Positions 21,701 to 30,906 of a DNA stretch of 40,595 nucleotides are shown piece by piece. The DNA lies in NCBI GenBank assembly GCA_016946835.1, contig JACVTC010000348.1, forward strand, positions 1 to 40,595, written 5' to 3'. The translations under genes were made by a program, and so were the position numbers. The notes beneath the pieces were generated by a model, which was not told the DNA's origin, did not search any database, and worked only from the letters and a program-made list of their open reading frames with translations. Within the stretch, counting starts at the first letter, position 1, and every line of letters begins with the position of its first letter. Origin of the DNA: Neocallimastix lanati (nom. inval.) (taxonomy: Eukaryota > Neocallimastigomycota > Neocallimastigomycetes > Neocallimastigales > Neocallimastigaceae).

Positions 21701-22712
21701 TAGCTACGTAGAATTCATAGCTTTCCTTGTGGTCCATGAAGGCAAGGCCTAATTTCTTCGTTACTTGTCTTATATTCATACTTTTGTTGTTCGGTAACTG
21801 AATGTTCAATGGTGAAGACAAAGTAGATAATTGAATTCTGTTGGCGTTTACAAAGTCTCTACAGATGTAACTTCTTGCAGAACCAGAATCAATAAGGACG
21901 TTTATTTTCATTTTCTTTCCATTATTATTTAATATAAATGTAGTGGTCATTGAATTTGAGGTGTTTGGTGTATAGTTAGCCGAAAGGATGCTTTCTTTGT
22001 TTTGATTTTTTCTGAATTTCTTGTGTACTTTGTTGTTCTTGAATTCCTGTTTTGGATGCTCATCTCTTTTTCTTTTTTGCGACTTGTTGGTTGACTTATT
22101 TGTTTTGGCTAGGTTGTTAATGAAACATTTTTTATCGATGCTGATGATTGAATTTGTTGCTTCAAAAAGGGTCTTTGGTCTTTCGATTTTATCGAACTCC
22201 AGACGAACCTCCTCAAGAAGGCCTCTCCGGATAAGGTCAATAAAAACATCGTCGTTCCAACCAATTCTTGACGCTAATCTTCTGAATTCAATAGTAAAGA
22301 AAGCTGCCTTTCCGAGGTGAAGCTGTTTAAGGTTCAAAAGTTCTTCAATTAAAACAAACCTTTGTTCCTTTGTATCTCCAAAATTTTCTAACAATAACCT
22401 CTTAAATTCCTCATAGGTGAGAGAATTAAGTGTTCCATCAGCCTTGAGAGATAATCCCCATTTTTTAGCTGGTCCATAAAGTTTGCTGATAACGAAAGCG
22501 TTTCTAAAGTTGTCATTTGGGAACGAATTGGCATGTTCATCAAAGAACAGTTCACACTGTTCCGTTAGTTCGTTTAGATTAAGCTTTGTGTTGTCTTCAT
22601 TGCGGGCCAACACACCGTTAGGTGAAAAAAATGTGGGAATAAATTCGGTAATTGCAGAAATTAATTTTGACGCTTCAGCTTCCTTAGTAGCTTCCATACT
22701 GATTGAGTTCAT
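18717..22712 (-). CDS. gag-pol: S1 Gag-Pol single polyprotein
   Basis: This 1331-residue protein is encoded in one frame. Gag-like region: about 1-245, ending in a Lys/Arg-rich tail, with no CCHC knuckle. Protease: D275-S-G (VLIDSGSARSYIC). Reverse transcriptase: about 460-690 with YLDD near 629-632. RNase H: about 770-895 (VETDASNFAVG, YDKELLAI, VTDHRNL). Integrase: about 980-1200 with zinc ligands H985, H992, C1022, C1025 and DDE residues D1055, D1115, E1151 (35 residues between the last two). C-terminal SH3-like segment: YLGPFRVLEV...LHLHPVFHVSQL. The protein stops 15 residues after that motif, where chromoviruses normally continue into a chromodomain. Expected to be cleaved by its own protease; how Gag excess is achieved from one ORF is not visible. 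The start is the first ATG, matching S2. Confidence 0.96.
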   Translation of the reverse strand: MNSISMEATKEAEASKLISAITEFIPTFFSPNGVLARNEDNTKLNLNELTEQCELFFDEHANSFPNDNFRNAFVISKLYGPAKKWGLSLKADGTLNSLTYEEFKRLLLENFGDTKEQRFVLIEELLNLKQLHLGKAAFFTIEFRRLASRIGWNDDVFIDLIRRGLLEEVRLEFDKIERPKTLFEATNSIISIDKKCFINNLAKTNKSTNKSQKRKRDEHPKQEFKNNKVHKKFRKNQNKESILSANYTPNTSNSMTTTFILNNNGKKMKINVLIDSGSARSYICRDFVNANRIQLSTLSSPLNIQLPNNKSMNIRQVTKKLGLAFMDHKESYEFYVATLQLQGISAILGRDWLSIHMPYVDFKNNKIYFLENHCGNHCPSAKGNKFIFHSKDVTAAILPNNENNNVSKDKTETYSISGDELFDIDICAALVNETDKDEIINIYYQDLKIVFEKKEADKLPPHREYDISIDLVPGGQLYYGPVYSLTIVEMEALKNYLKENLDKGFIRKSKSPAGAPVLFVKKQDGSLRLCVDYRKLNSITIRNSYPIPRLVDLIESFKGAVIFTRLDLRSAYNLVRVKEGHEYLTAFRTPLGQFEYLVMPFGLRNAPSVFQRFIQDVLSDAIGIFVQVYLDDIIIYSKSLDEHIQHVRKILSLLIKNGLYVKLEKCDFHVKETIFLGFVVSVNGLSMDRNKVKAVIDWPIPKNIKELQGFLGLCNFYRKFINNFAEIIEPLRRLLKKNSPFIWDVRADNAFNKLKEAFTTEEILVYPDPEKEFFVETDASNFAVGCVLSQISNKDNKLHPVAFYSRSLSSAEINYTIYDKELLAIIVAFETWRHHLEGAKFPVQVVTDHRNLLYFKQPQKLNQRQIRWSLFLSKFTYRISFRSGIKSGKPDSLSRRPDYVNKDSTNEGYPLLDEEIFCCAPSDNLKALIEAQKSDTYCKDTLNKIKTRSNEVKSSLFTIVEGVLHFQNRIIVPSSLKAKVLKMYHDGPTNGHQGVDKTFEKLRRNYWWPNMKKDIKNYISSCDVCGRNKLRRHKPYGKIQPLPVPSRPWEIIGVDFITSLPSSQDCTCLMVVADHLTKMIHLVPCSDVPSADLTAKMLLFNVFRYHGFPKIIVSDHGSQFSSEFWTSLCSAINANPRLATAHHQQSNGQIERANSVIEQYLRCYCSTSQNEWCYYVPLCEMAYNNSLHKSIGKSPFFANYGFNPSCTIESPPVLLKDNASALTRDWSSHFEALKRHLQKAKENFKKFGDSKKATGPSFKVNDFVWLKRYYFTNEPSKKLSSQYLGPFRVLEVRERMNYRLDLPENLHLHPVFHVSQLEPYTKRNPELVDAS

Positions 22713-22739
22713 TAAAATACTAAATAGACTTTTTTAATA

Positions 22740-22808
22740 TAGATCTTTAAAATATCTTTAATATATCTTTAAAATATCTTTAAAATATCTTTAATATATC
22801 TTTAATAT
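22740..22808 (-). repeat. Short tandem repeat just upstream of S1 gag-pol
   Basis: About six imperfect copies of a unit near 11-13 bp (ATCTTTAAAAT / ATCTTTAATAT) lie within 100 bp of the start codon. Simple A/T-rich repeat; no function seen. Confidence 0.8.
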
Positions 22809-22859
22809 ATGTATATAATTGTAAAATATAAATTATTTATATTAATAATAGAAATTTAT

Positions 22860-23160
22860 AACTTCGGAGTCTAGAAGAACACTTCCAATATTTTAACAAA
22901 AATGAGCATTTCCGACCAATTTTCCAGAAGCCCCTGAGTTTGAGTGATAGTATGCGCTATACGACCAGCTTACCTATTAATGGTGTCTTGTTGCCGCGCG
23001 CACCACGATTGCAATCTGTTTACCATTAAAACAGACCAGTTCAGAGCCTCCCGCACAGCTTGTCGTGAAGGGTAAACTTAATCCGGAAATCACTCAGTTA
23101 CAAGACTCAGGCTACTCCTGCTTCTAAAGTTCGTACTAATTCTCATTATATTGTTTATTT
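22860..23160 (-). other. S1 structured leader, cloverleaf-like module
   Basis: In the sense orientation an outer pairing CCTGAGT/ACTCAGG (near 23106-23112 and 22934-22940) encloses a module (22968-23087) also present in G3 at 31476-31584. Its closing stem is GTTTACC/GGTAAGC (23071-23077 with 22968-22974). Inside are a GC-rich hairpin, a constant AGGCTCTGAACTG, a 7-bp hairpin TCTGTTT/AAACAGA (23029-23035 with 23015-23021), and a constant AATCGTGG...GACACCATTA. The G3 copy keeps the constant parts and changes the stem bases while preserving pairing. No ORF. Function unknown. Confidence 0.75.
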
Positions 23161-23353
23161 TTGGAAATAACTTCTAGAATCCTTTATTATAAATTAATAT
23201 TATTAAATATAAAAAATTTAATTGTTAGTATAATTTATAGTATATAATTTACGTATTTATTATTATTGTTATTGTTATAATTATTTTATTTAATAATATA
23301 ATTTTACTATCTATTAATATATACAATTTAATTTATATAATTATAATTTACTA

Positions 23354-23359
<6 letters not shown>

Positions 23360-23397
<38 letters not shown>

Positions 23398-23428
23398 TAT
23401 ATTATTTATTTATCTGATTGGAAAAAAT

Positions 23429-23468
<40 letters not shown>

Positions 23469-23522
23469 CTCTAATATTATCTATTTATTTATTTGATCGG
23501 ATAAAATAATTTTTTTTTTTTA
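23360..23522 (-). repeat. Poly(A) tracts (sense) in the S1 leader
   Basis: Two A runs of more than 30 nt in the sense strand (about 23361-23395 and 23431-23468), plus a shorter one (about 23510-23521), alternate with a related AT-rich unit containing GATTGGA or GATCGGA. Equivalent tracts occur in the leaders of G1 and S2. Confidence 0.85.
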
Positions 23523-23565
23523 CTTTTGTACTACAATATCATAATACAATTAACTAATTATCTAG

Positions 23566-23577
23566 AAGAGTTATTAT
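23566..23577 (-). promoter_or_regulatory. S1 self-priming PBS
   Basis: In sense orientation ATAATAACTCTT follows the 5' LTR without a gap. It is the exact 12-nt reverse complement of AAGAGTTATTAT inside the same LTR (complement of 23896-23907). There is no TGG tRNA-type start. This matches Tf1, where the 5' end of the mRNA folds back to prime. Confidence 0.82.
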
Positions 23578-24368
23578 TGTAATAATTTCTATAAATTATA
23601 GAAATTATTATTTATAATTAATATTAACTAAACTATTAAGATTAAATAAAAAAGTAAAATAAAAATTAAAATAAAAATAAGAATTTAATACTTATCTTTA
23701 AAATTAGAGTTTATTATAAGAAAATATAATAGACCTTAAATGAATGAGAAATAAAATATGTTTTTATCAAAAGAACTTTATTAATCTATTTTATTATTAA
23801 ATATTTTATTATTTTTTTTTTGACAAATTTTAAAATAACTATTTTATATTAATTGAAATATTAATGTCTTTTATTGTTATTATATTTTTCTTAAAATAAT
23901 AACTCTTGATTTTCTAAAGACGAAAATCAACAGCTATTTATATTTTTACAAAAATAAATGTATTTTTCTAATCTTAACAATGATTCTTTCCAGAAAAAGA
24001 TTAGAAGAAAAAACTGGAAAGATTTTTGATCAATAATCTATACTTATTGATCATCGTGTTATTAAATAAAACCAATTATAATTAATCGGAAAAACTTTAA
24101 TAACCGATTTTAATAACTAAAAGAATTAAAAAGAAAAAGGATAAAAAAGAGAAGGATAAAATAATGCAGAAATTTTATTAAATACATTTTTTCTATGAAA
24201 TAATACAGAAGTTATATTAAATACATTTTTTCATATAACAATTAATACATTAATTGGTATAATTGTTTTTAAATGAAATAAATTTTTTTAAAGAATAATA
24301 ATTATGAAATAATTATTAATTAATAAGAAATAGAAATAAATTATAAAAATTTATATCAATTTCTTACA
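23578..24368 (-). repeat. S1 5' LTR
   Basis: This is the 791-bp partner of 17916-18706 and contains the S1 promoter. Confidence 0.96.
23896..23942 (-). promoter_or_regulatory. S1 core promoter and predicted transcript start
   Basis: TATAAATA (complement of 23935-23942) is followed by a hairpin TTGATTTTC/GAAAATCAA and then the self-primer AAGAGTTATTAT starting 35 nt after the TATA box. S2 has exactly the same spacing. If priming works as in Tf1, transcription should start at or just before this primer. Confidence 0.7.
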
Positions 24369-24374
24369 CCACAC

Positions 24375-25113
24375 TGTAAGTGTTGACTAATTAATTAGTC
24401 ACACTTAACCAAATATAATATAAATATTATATTTATTTTTATTATTAATTAAGATTTAAATAATTTTTCAATAAAATAACACTTAATATTATTTAATATA
24501 CTATAATTTTAATAATTGTTATTAAATAATAAAATAAAAATAATTATTAATTAATAAAATTAATTTTTTAACTAATTAATAATTAATTATTATGAAATAT
24601 AAACAATATCTTTAATTAATAACCAATTTCTATTTAATATAAATAATTAATCATTTGATTTATCATTAACAATAATACGTGATTAATTATATTAAAACAT
24701 TTAATATTAATATAATTAATATTAAATTAATATAAAATTAGTTAATAATTATAAACTTAAAACATCATAATAAATAATTTCATAAAATATTGGTTAATTG
24801 CCAATATTAAATAATATTAAATAATATTAAATAATATTAAATAATATTAAATAATATTAAATTATATTAAATAATAAATAATTAATTTATTTTATCTTTC
24901 AGGTTTTTTCTCATAATCTTTTTCCTGAAAGAATAACTTTTAAGATTATGAACAAAAAAAATTATAAATAACCTTGATTTTTTCTATAAAATAAAAATCA
25001 AGAGTTATTATTTAGAAAATAATATATAATAAAATTTCTTAATAAACTCGAAATATTTTTTATCAATTATTGTTATTTTAATAAAAGTTAAGTATTAATT
25101 TTGTGTTATTACA
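24375..25113 (+). repeat. Solo LTR of the S class
   Basis: This 739-bp LTR runs TGTAAGTG...TTATTACA with a perfect 5-bp duplication cacac (24370-24374 and 25114-25118). It contains TATAAATA (24963-24970), a CTTGATTTTT/AAAAATCAAG hairpin and the primer motif AAGAGTTATTAT (25000-25011), so it is an S1/S2-class LTR in plus orientation. An internal tandem repeat of about 11 bp lies near 24805-24870. Confidence 0.85.
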
Positions 25114-25118
25114 CACAC

Positions 25119-25447
25119 TGTTAAGGTTTTAGAGAATTAAATAAAAATAAAGTAAGAAACACAAATTTTATTTTTTTATTTATTATTTTTATTTATAAAT
25201 TTATTTTATTTTATTTTATTTTATTTTATTTTATTTTATTTGATGATATTTAAAAATTAGTAGCAAAATTTACAACTATTTATACTTTTTTTTTCAAGGC
25301 ATAAAAGTTGTTCTTGCCACTAAATTACATTTTATTATTATTTTTCTTTTTATATATAAAAACTATTAAATTTAAATTGATTTTTATAATCAATTATATA
25401 AAATTTAATTATAACAATATAAATAAAATACATTTATAATATTAATA

Positions 25448-25491
<44 letters not shown>

Positions 25492-25978
25492 CTATCTAAA
25501 ATATTACTAATAAGAATTTATTTAATTGGCTAAAATTTTTATTACAATCTGTTAAAATATTCAAATAAAAATAAAAATACTATTCTAATATAAAGGTTTT
25601 TAATAAAATAAAATATTTTTCAATATAAAATAAAACATTTCGATATAAAATTTTATAATAAAAGTTAAAATATAATATATAAATTTTTAATTATCAATAT
25701 ATAAAAATATTATTAATACAAATTTTCATTATTAATATAAAAATAAAAAAATAAGATTTATTATTAATATTGTTAATATAAGTTTTAAATATATAAAAAT
25801 ATTACTATTAATATAAGATTTAATATAAAAATTATAAAGTTTAATATAATTTTTGATCTAATTTTTAATCTTTGAATTTAAAAATTTATTAAAGTACAAA
25901 AATAATAATGTACACATAATGTATTAGAAATAAATCGTAGATTTAATTAAGAATGCATTATTTAGTACATTCTTATCA
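25119..25978 (-). repeat. G3 3' LTR
   Basis: This 860-bp LTR starts TGATAAGAATG in sense orientation and ends CCTTAACA. It contains a TTTTA microsatellite (about 25200-25240) and a long A tract in the sense strand (about 25450-25486). Confidence 0.95.
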
Positions 25979-25990
25979 AGATGCCCCGAC
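25979..25990 (-). promoter_or_regulatory. G3 polypurine tract
   Basis: In sense orientation GTCGGGGCATCT abuts the 3' LTR. It is related to the tracts of G1 and G2. Confidence 0.7.
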
Positions 25991-25996
25991 GAAGAC

Positions 25997-28900
25997 TCAA
26001 GCTTCTCTGTAAGCGGAGTTAAACTTTACTAAATTTTTAAAATGAACATTCCTATCGAGTTGTTTCCCAGTTTTCTGATCGATTAAGGTTGCCGTGTTGA
26101 ATTGAATTTTTAAAATTTTAAATGGTCCATTGTAATATGGTTCTAGCTTAGTGCGGCTAAAGTTTCTAACAAGAACAAGATCACCAGCTTTTAATTCTTT
26201 TCCTTTTTTCATACTTATTTGTTCTTCTCGTCTTGTTGCCCAATACTTGTTAGCATTCTTCACATTTTCGCATGCTTCTCTAGTCCATTGATAATGACGA
26301 ACAAATTTTTCCATTAAAATTTCATCATACGATTTACCTGCATTTTCAATTGTTCTTATGGCTATATCATAAGGCTGTTGGTCTTCTCTTCCATATACTA
26401 ATTCAAAACTAGAATGTCCGGTAGCTGTGTTTTTGGTAGTTCGAAGTGCCCATAAAGCAGAAGGTAAAACTTCATCCCAATCTTGATTTTTCCTTCCTAA
26501 TAAACGAAGTAATTTTCCAATTTCTTTATTTCGGTTTTCAGTGAGACCATTGGATTCAGGGTGATAGGTAGCTATGAATTTTACATAAACATCATAAAGA
26601 TCAAGAAAGATTTTAGTCATATCAGAAGTGAATTGGACTCCATTATCTGTAGTAATAACTTGAGGCACACCATGTCTTGCAAAAACGTTTATTAAAAATT
26701 TAATTATATCAGAGGAAGTTATGTTTTCAGTGGGTTCGGCTTCAACCCATTTGGTAAAGTAATCAACAGTTACTATAATATATTGATTATTATTTCTTGT
26801 TTTTGGTAACGGTCCTATAATATCTAATCCTAAATGCACAAAGGGACCCTCCACTTTAGTTGGATGGTTTTCGGTTGGTTCTGGATATGGTTGAGGACGA
26901 TTTAACTGGCATTTTTCACAATTACTAACAATTCTTTTGATATCTTTAATCATATGATTCCAATAAAAGTTTTTCTTAAGTCTTTGATATGTTTTGTAAT
27001 ATCCTTCGTGGCCAATATTATAAGCTTCTAAAATTAATTTAAACCTTTCATTTTCGTCCGTTATTAATTTTCTATAATTTCCATTGTCGATAAAATAATC
27101 TTCACCATCAATAACAGTAAACTTTTCATTAATAAATTCCTTTATAACTTTAGATAATAATTCTTCATTATTTCCATTAGTAATTTTTGTTAATAATATC
27201 TTTCTCTCTTCCTTACTTTTCATTCTTGAAAGAGCATCAGCTAACACATTCTTTTTGCCTGATTCATATTTTATATTAATTCCGAGCATACTAGCGGTTA
27301 GACACCATCTTGTTTGCCTTGCATTCAAAGGTTCTTTATTCTTAAATAAACCAACTAATGGTTTATGATCTGTGTAAATAGTTGTAGGTAATGGATTTCC
27401 TTCAATATAAGATTTAAATTTAGTCATACAGTAAAACAAAGCGGTTCCTTCTAAATCGGTAATACCATAATTCTTTTCAGCTTTCTTTAAACTTCTACTT
27501 ATAAAGTGTATTGGATGCTCCTTACCGGTTTCTTCTTCTTTTTGTAAAAGAACTCCACCAATTCCATTATACGAAGCATCAGTTCTAATGATAAAAGGTT
27601 TGTCAAATGACGGAAATTTTAGAATAGGTGCATTGATTAATTTTTCTTTTAGGAGTTCAAAGCTTTCTTGTTGTTCTTTATTCCATTCATATTTGGTATT
27701 CTTTTTCAATAATTTACATAAAGGTGAGGTAATTTGAGCATATTTAGGAATAAAATCACGATAATATCCCACTGCTCCTAAAAATGATCTTAATTCATGA
27801 AGTGATGAAGGGGCTTCCCACTTCTTAATAGCTGTTATCTTACTTTCCATGGGACTTAATCCTTTAGTAGTAAGTTTGTGACCTAATACATCAACTTCAG
27901 TTTGAAGAAAATGGCACTTTTCAATATTAATTTTTAACTTGTTTTCTTTAAATACTTCTAATACTTGTTTAATATGAATTAAATGTTCTTCGATACTTTT
28001 TGAATAGATCAAAACATCATCAATAAATACATAAACAAATTCACCAATAAAAGGGAATAAAATTTTATTCATTTCTCTTTGGAAGGTTGAGGGAGCTCCA
28101 GTAAGTCCAAAAGGCATAACCTTAAATTGATAATTTCCAAACTTAGTAGTGAAAGTGGTTACTTCAACGCTTTCTTCATCCATTAAGATTTGGTGAAAAC
28201 CAGAAAATAAATCAAGAGTTGTAAATATTTTAGCTCCTCCGAGACTATCAAAAATTTCATCTATATATGGAACTGAATAAGAATCTTTTTCTGTCATATC
28301 ATTGACTTTTCGGTAGTCAATGCACAAGCGCCACTTTCCATTGTGTTTTAGAATGAGTACTACTGGAGATGACCATTCTGAACAGGATGGTTCTATCAAT
28401 CCTTTCTTAATAAGCTTTGTAAGTTCTTCTTTTAAGATATCTGATTTTAATTTAGTTAACCTATAACTTCTTAATTTTACTGGCTTTGCATTTGCTTTCA
28501 AACGGATCTTATGTGGTGAAAGTTTAGAAGGAGTTAGTTCTTCTGTTGAAGTGGCAACTATGTCAATCATTTCTTTGAGAATTTTAATAATTTGTTCTTT
28601 ATAATCTTTATTTAAGGTACTTAAAAATTCATCACTCTCAATAAATTCCATTGGAGTTAATTCCTTTATAATTTCCTTTTCATTATTCGTTTCTTCAACT
28701 TTTCTAATAGTGCAGATTATACTTTCTTCATCATAATATTGATTATTTATTTTAGCTATTTCTTCGTATTCACTTTCTGACAAAAGTTTACATAGACTGT
28801 TTAAGGTTGGATGAATAAATAAACAATGATCGATTTGAGTTTTAAAGTTTATTAACATATCATAAAATGAGTCTTCTTTCTCAATAATTCTAAAGTCCGC

Positions 28901-30001
28901 ATTAAATTCATAATTATTAATTTTTACTGGTAATCGAACAATAATTCCTTCCGAGTATTCTTCATCTTGTGTTGCTAGTTGGATTCTTCCACGACTTTTT
29001 CCAACTGTTTCATATTCACCAGGTAATTTATCAAAATACTGCTTAGTAACGATGCTTAGGTTACTACAAGAATCAATTAAAAGTTTTCCTAGTACTCCGT
29101 CAACACTTGCATCAACCATTGCTAAGTCTTCTTCGGCTACTTCATTACTTTTACTTATGTAGCTATGGTCATAGTTATTTACTAATAAAGTTCGTGCTAT
29201 TACATTGTCTACAGTTCCAATTATTTTAGACTTTTCTAACTTTAAACCTTGAGTTAATTGTGAACGAATTTTCGGACATGCATTCAAGAGTTGACCTATC
29301 GTAATACTGGATTTAAGATTATTTAAATCATCCATAATATTGTAAGGTTCTTTATTATTCATCATTTTGATATTCCTTTTTACTAATTGAGTATTTCCAT
29401 TATTAGTTTCCTTAGTTTTTGTTGAAATTAATTTTTCCAAAGTATTAGTTTTATTTTGTTGATTATCTTTATTCATTTCTAGATCTTCTATTTCATTATC
29501 GATTACAAGTATATCTTCAGATTCAACTTTTTCCTTTCCTTTTGATGAATAATTGTTGTTTTCTTCTTTACTTTCTCTTACTCTTGTCATATTTCTTAAT
29601 TCCTTTTCTTTTTGTTTTTCTTTGTTAATATTTGGTTGAGTTAAAATTGAAGGAAGTATTTGATTTTTATAAACTTTATTTGGTTTATTATGCAGCTCAT
29701 TTTCTTTCTTCTTTCTTAAAGCAGGAGTTGCAAAAGGACGTGGATTATCTTTTAAACTTTTATGTACTTTCTTGGAATTATTTTCTTCTTTTTCGCTGTT
29801 ATTATCATTCATTTTTCTTTTTACAGCATTTATAATGATATCATCCTCACTTTCAGTTGTGTCACTAAAATCAGATTCTTCAGATTCTTCGTTAAAGGAA
29901 TTATTATCAATTGGAGTATTCTTAGTAAAAGTATTATTTTGTAAATTATTTAATGAAGCTATTGTTTTGTCATTGGGAGTGCTTCTGCTCCCATTTAGAA
30001 G
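25997..30001 (-). CDS. pol: G3 Pol polyprotein
   Basis: About 1334 codons lie in the -1 frame from the slippery site at 30001-30007; an internal ATG exists at 29812 but homology to G2 continues upstream of it. Order: basic linker with KSLKDNPRP and ILTQPNINKEKQ; protease with D-S-C (29066-29074) as in G2; reverse transcriptase with F-I-D-D (catalytic codons complement 28016-28021); RNase H (RTDASYNGIGG, YTDHKPL); integrase with HHCC (AYNIGHEG...CEKCQ) and DDE core (GLDIIGP, TDNGVQF, YHPESNGLTEN); and C-terminal GPF segment (YYNGPFKILKIQF). No break was seen. Closest relative in the window is G2, with most integrase residues identical, while G1 is more distant. Confidence 0.95.
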   Translation of the reverse strand, partial: LLNGSRSTPNDKTIASLNNLQNNTFTKNTPIDNNSFNEESEESDFSDTTESEDDIIINAVKRKMNDNNSEKEENNSKKVHKSLKDNPRPFATPALRKKKENELHNKPNKVYKNQILPSILTQPNINKEKQKEKELRNMTRVRESKEENNNYSSKGKEKVESEDILVIDNEIEDLEMNKDNQQNKTNTLEKLISTKTKETNNGNTQLVKRNIKMMNNKEPYNIMDDLNNLKSSITIGQLLNACPKIRSQLTQGLKLEKSKIIGTVDNVIARTLLVNNYDHSYISKSNEVAEEDLAMVDASVDGVLGKLLIDSCSNLSIVTKQYFDKLPGEYETVGKSRGRIQLATQDEEYSEGIIVRLPVKINNYEFNADFRIIEKEDSFYDMLINFKTQIDHCLFIHPTLNSLCKLLSESEYEEIAKINNQYYDEESIICTIRKVEETNNEKEIIKELTPMEFIESDEFLSTLNKDYKEQIIKILKEMIDIVATSTEELTPSKLSPHKIRLKANAKPVKLRSYRLTKLKSDILKEELTKLIKKGLIEPSCSEWSSPVVLILKHNGKWRLCIDYRKVNDMTEKDSYSVPYIDEIFDSLGGAKIFTTLDLFSGFHQILMDEESVEVTTFTTKFGNYQFKVMPFGLTGAPSTFQREMNKILFPFIGEFVYVFIDDVLIYSKSIEEHLIHIKQVLEVFKENKLKINIEKCHFLQTEVDVLGHKLTTKGLSPMESKITAIKKWEAPSSLHELRSFLGAVGYYRDFIPKYAQITSPLCKLLKKNTKYEWNKEQQESFELLKEKLINAPILKFPSFDKPFIIRTDASYNGIGGVLLQKEEETGKEHPIHFISRSLKKAEKNYGITDLEGTALFYCMTKFKSYIEGNPLPTTIYTDHKPLVGLFKNKEPLNARQTRWCLTASMLGINIKYESGKKNVLADALSRMKSKEERKILLTKITNGNNEELLSKVIKEFINEKFTVIDGEDYFIDNGNYRKLITDENERFKLILEAYNIGHEGYYKTYQRLKKNFYWNHMIKDIKRIVSNCEKCQLNRPQPYPEPTENHPTKVEGPFVHLGLDIIGPLPKTRNNNQYIIVTVDYFTKWVEAEPTENITSSDIIKFLINVFARHGVPQVITTDNGVQFTSDMTKIFLDLYDVYVKFIATYHPESNGLTENRNKEIGKLLRLLGRKNQDWDEVLPSALWALRTTKNTATGHSSFELVYGREDQQPYDIAIRTIENAGKSYDEILMEKFVRHYQWTREACENVKNANKYWATRREEQISMKKGKELKAGDLVLVRNFSRTKLEPYYNGPFKILKIQFNTATLIDQKTGKQLDRNVHFKNLVKFNSAYREA

Positions 30002-30007
30002 TTTAAA
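29955..30007 (-). promoter_or_regulatory. G3 gag-pol -1 frameshift signal with pseudoknot
   Basis: The heptamer T-TTA-AAC (complement of 30001-30007) is followed by the gag TAA and then a stem TGGGAG/CTCCCA (complement of 29988-29993 and 29974-29979). Loop bases GAAGC (complement of 29981-29985) pair with GCTTC (complement of 29955-29959). Same H-type pseudoknot plan as in G2. Confidence 0.85.
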
Positions 30008-30906
30008 GACTTTTTGGAATATATTTCTTTTTTATTTTTTTCCATAATCTTATTTAATTGAGGGCAATAGTATGAGTAATGACCTTCTTCCTTACAGAAG
30101 AAGCAAGTTTTAACGGATAAATTTCTCATTTTCTGGGTTGATTCTTCTATAATATCTTGAGGTTTCGGTTTATTATTTGTTTGATTTGTTTGGAAAGTTT
30201 CGTTTCTTCTTTTAGGATAAAGTCTTGAAGTAGTACTGTTTTGATTATTTTGATTATGTTGGGAATTATTAACATTATAGGTATTAATATTATTGTTCCT
30301 TACAGAAAGTCTATCTACTTTCTCGGCAATTTTGAAAGCTTTATCCATACTTATATCATCTTTAAGGGATAATTTCTTCCAGGCTTCATAATTATTTTGA
30401 ATAGAATCAATATAATCTAGTACACCAATGCGCTTTCTTCTCTTTTTATCAAGTTTAGTGTACAAAGTTCTATATCTTACATTAAAGTCTTTAATCTTTT
30501 CGTTTCTTTTAATTCGCATTGCACGAAGTTCTTTAAGAAGTAAATTTTGGTCTTCTTTAATACCGTAAAAATTTTCAAGACTTGAAATAATTTTTTCAAG
30601 GGAAGGAAATTTAATATCATCATCAACATTTTCTTCTTCATCATCATCTTCTTCTTCATCTGATGAATCATCACTTTCATCATCACTATCTTCTCCCAAA
30701 TCTTCAATAACGCGTTGTACTTCACCAGAGCTGGTAAGTAAACAAGCATTAAATATTGTTTCTGGATCTGTAATACCTTGTATCTTGATCCAAAGTTTTA
30801 ATTCAGTAGCCCAGGACTTAATATCTAAATTGTCCTTGCTAAGTTTCACAATATCTCTTAATTCTTTTTTCAATTCTTTAAAGCTCAAAGTTGTTTCCTT
30901 GGACAT
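29995..30906 (-). CDS. gag: G3 Gag
   Basis: This Gag is about 303 residues long. The ATG at 30904-30906 gives MSKETTLSFKELKKEL, aligned with the G2 start; a further ATG 22 codons upstream is open but adds an unrelated hydrophobic stretch. Features: N-terminal helical region, acidic Ser/Asp/Glu insertion (EDSDDESDDSSDEEEDDD), capsid-like LRAMRIKRNEKIKDFN, Asn/Gln-rich spacer, and one CCHC knuckle (CFFCKEEGHYSYYC). The end S-L-N-F-stop contains the slippery heptamer that feeds Pol synthesis. Confidence 0.93.
   Translation of the reverse strand: MSKETTLSFKELKKELRDIVKLSKDNLDIKSWATELKLWIKIQGITDPETIFNACLLTSSGEVQRVIEDLGEDSDDESDDSSDEEEDDDEEENVDDDIKFPSLEKIISSLENFYGIKEDQNLLLKELRAMRIKRNEKIKDFNVRYRTLYTKLDKKRRKRIGVLDYIDSIQNNYEAWKKLSLKDDISMDKAFKIAEKVDRLSVRNNNINTYNVNNSQHNQNNQNSTTSRLYPKRRNETFQTNQTNNKPKPQDIIEESTQKMRNLSVKTCFFCKEEGHYSYYCPQLNKIMEKNKKEIYSKKSLNF

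Larger units (their letters stand above)
17916..24368 (-). mobile_element. Tf1-like self-primed LTR retrotransposon S1 (intact)
   Basis: This complete minus-strand element has 5' LTR 23578-24368, self-priming PBS, leader, one gag-pol ORF, PPT and 3' LTR 17916-18706. The 5-bp duplication ccaca flanks it (17911-17915 and 24369-24373). The two 791-bp LTRs look identical by eye and the 1331-codon ORF is uninterrupted, so this is a recent and possibly competent copy. A single ORF, absence of a Gag zinc knuckle and self-priming are the traits of the Tf1/sushi branch of chromoviruses, but no chromodomain is present. Confidence 0.95.

Noticed and set aside
24375-25113. Segment first considered plain intergenic DNA of the host
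   Set aside because: Perfect cacac duplication, TG...CA ends and the TATA-hairpin-primer layout show a solo LTR.
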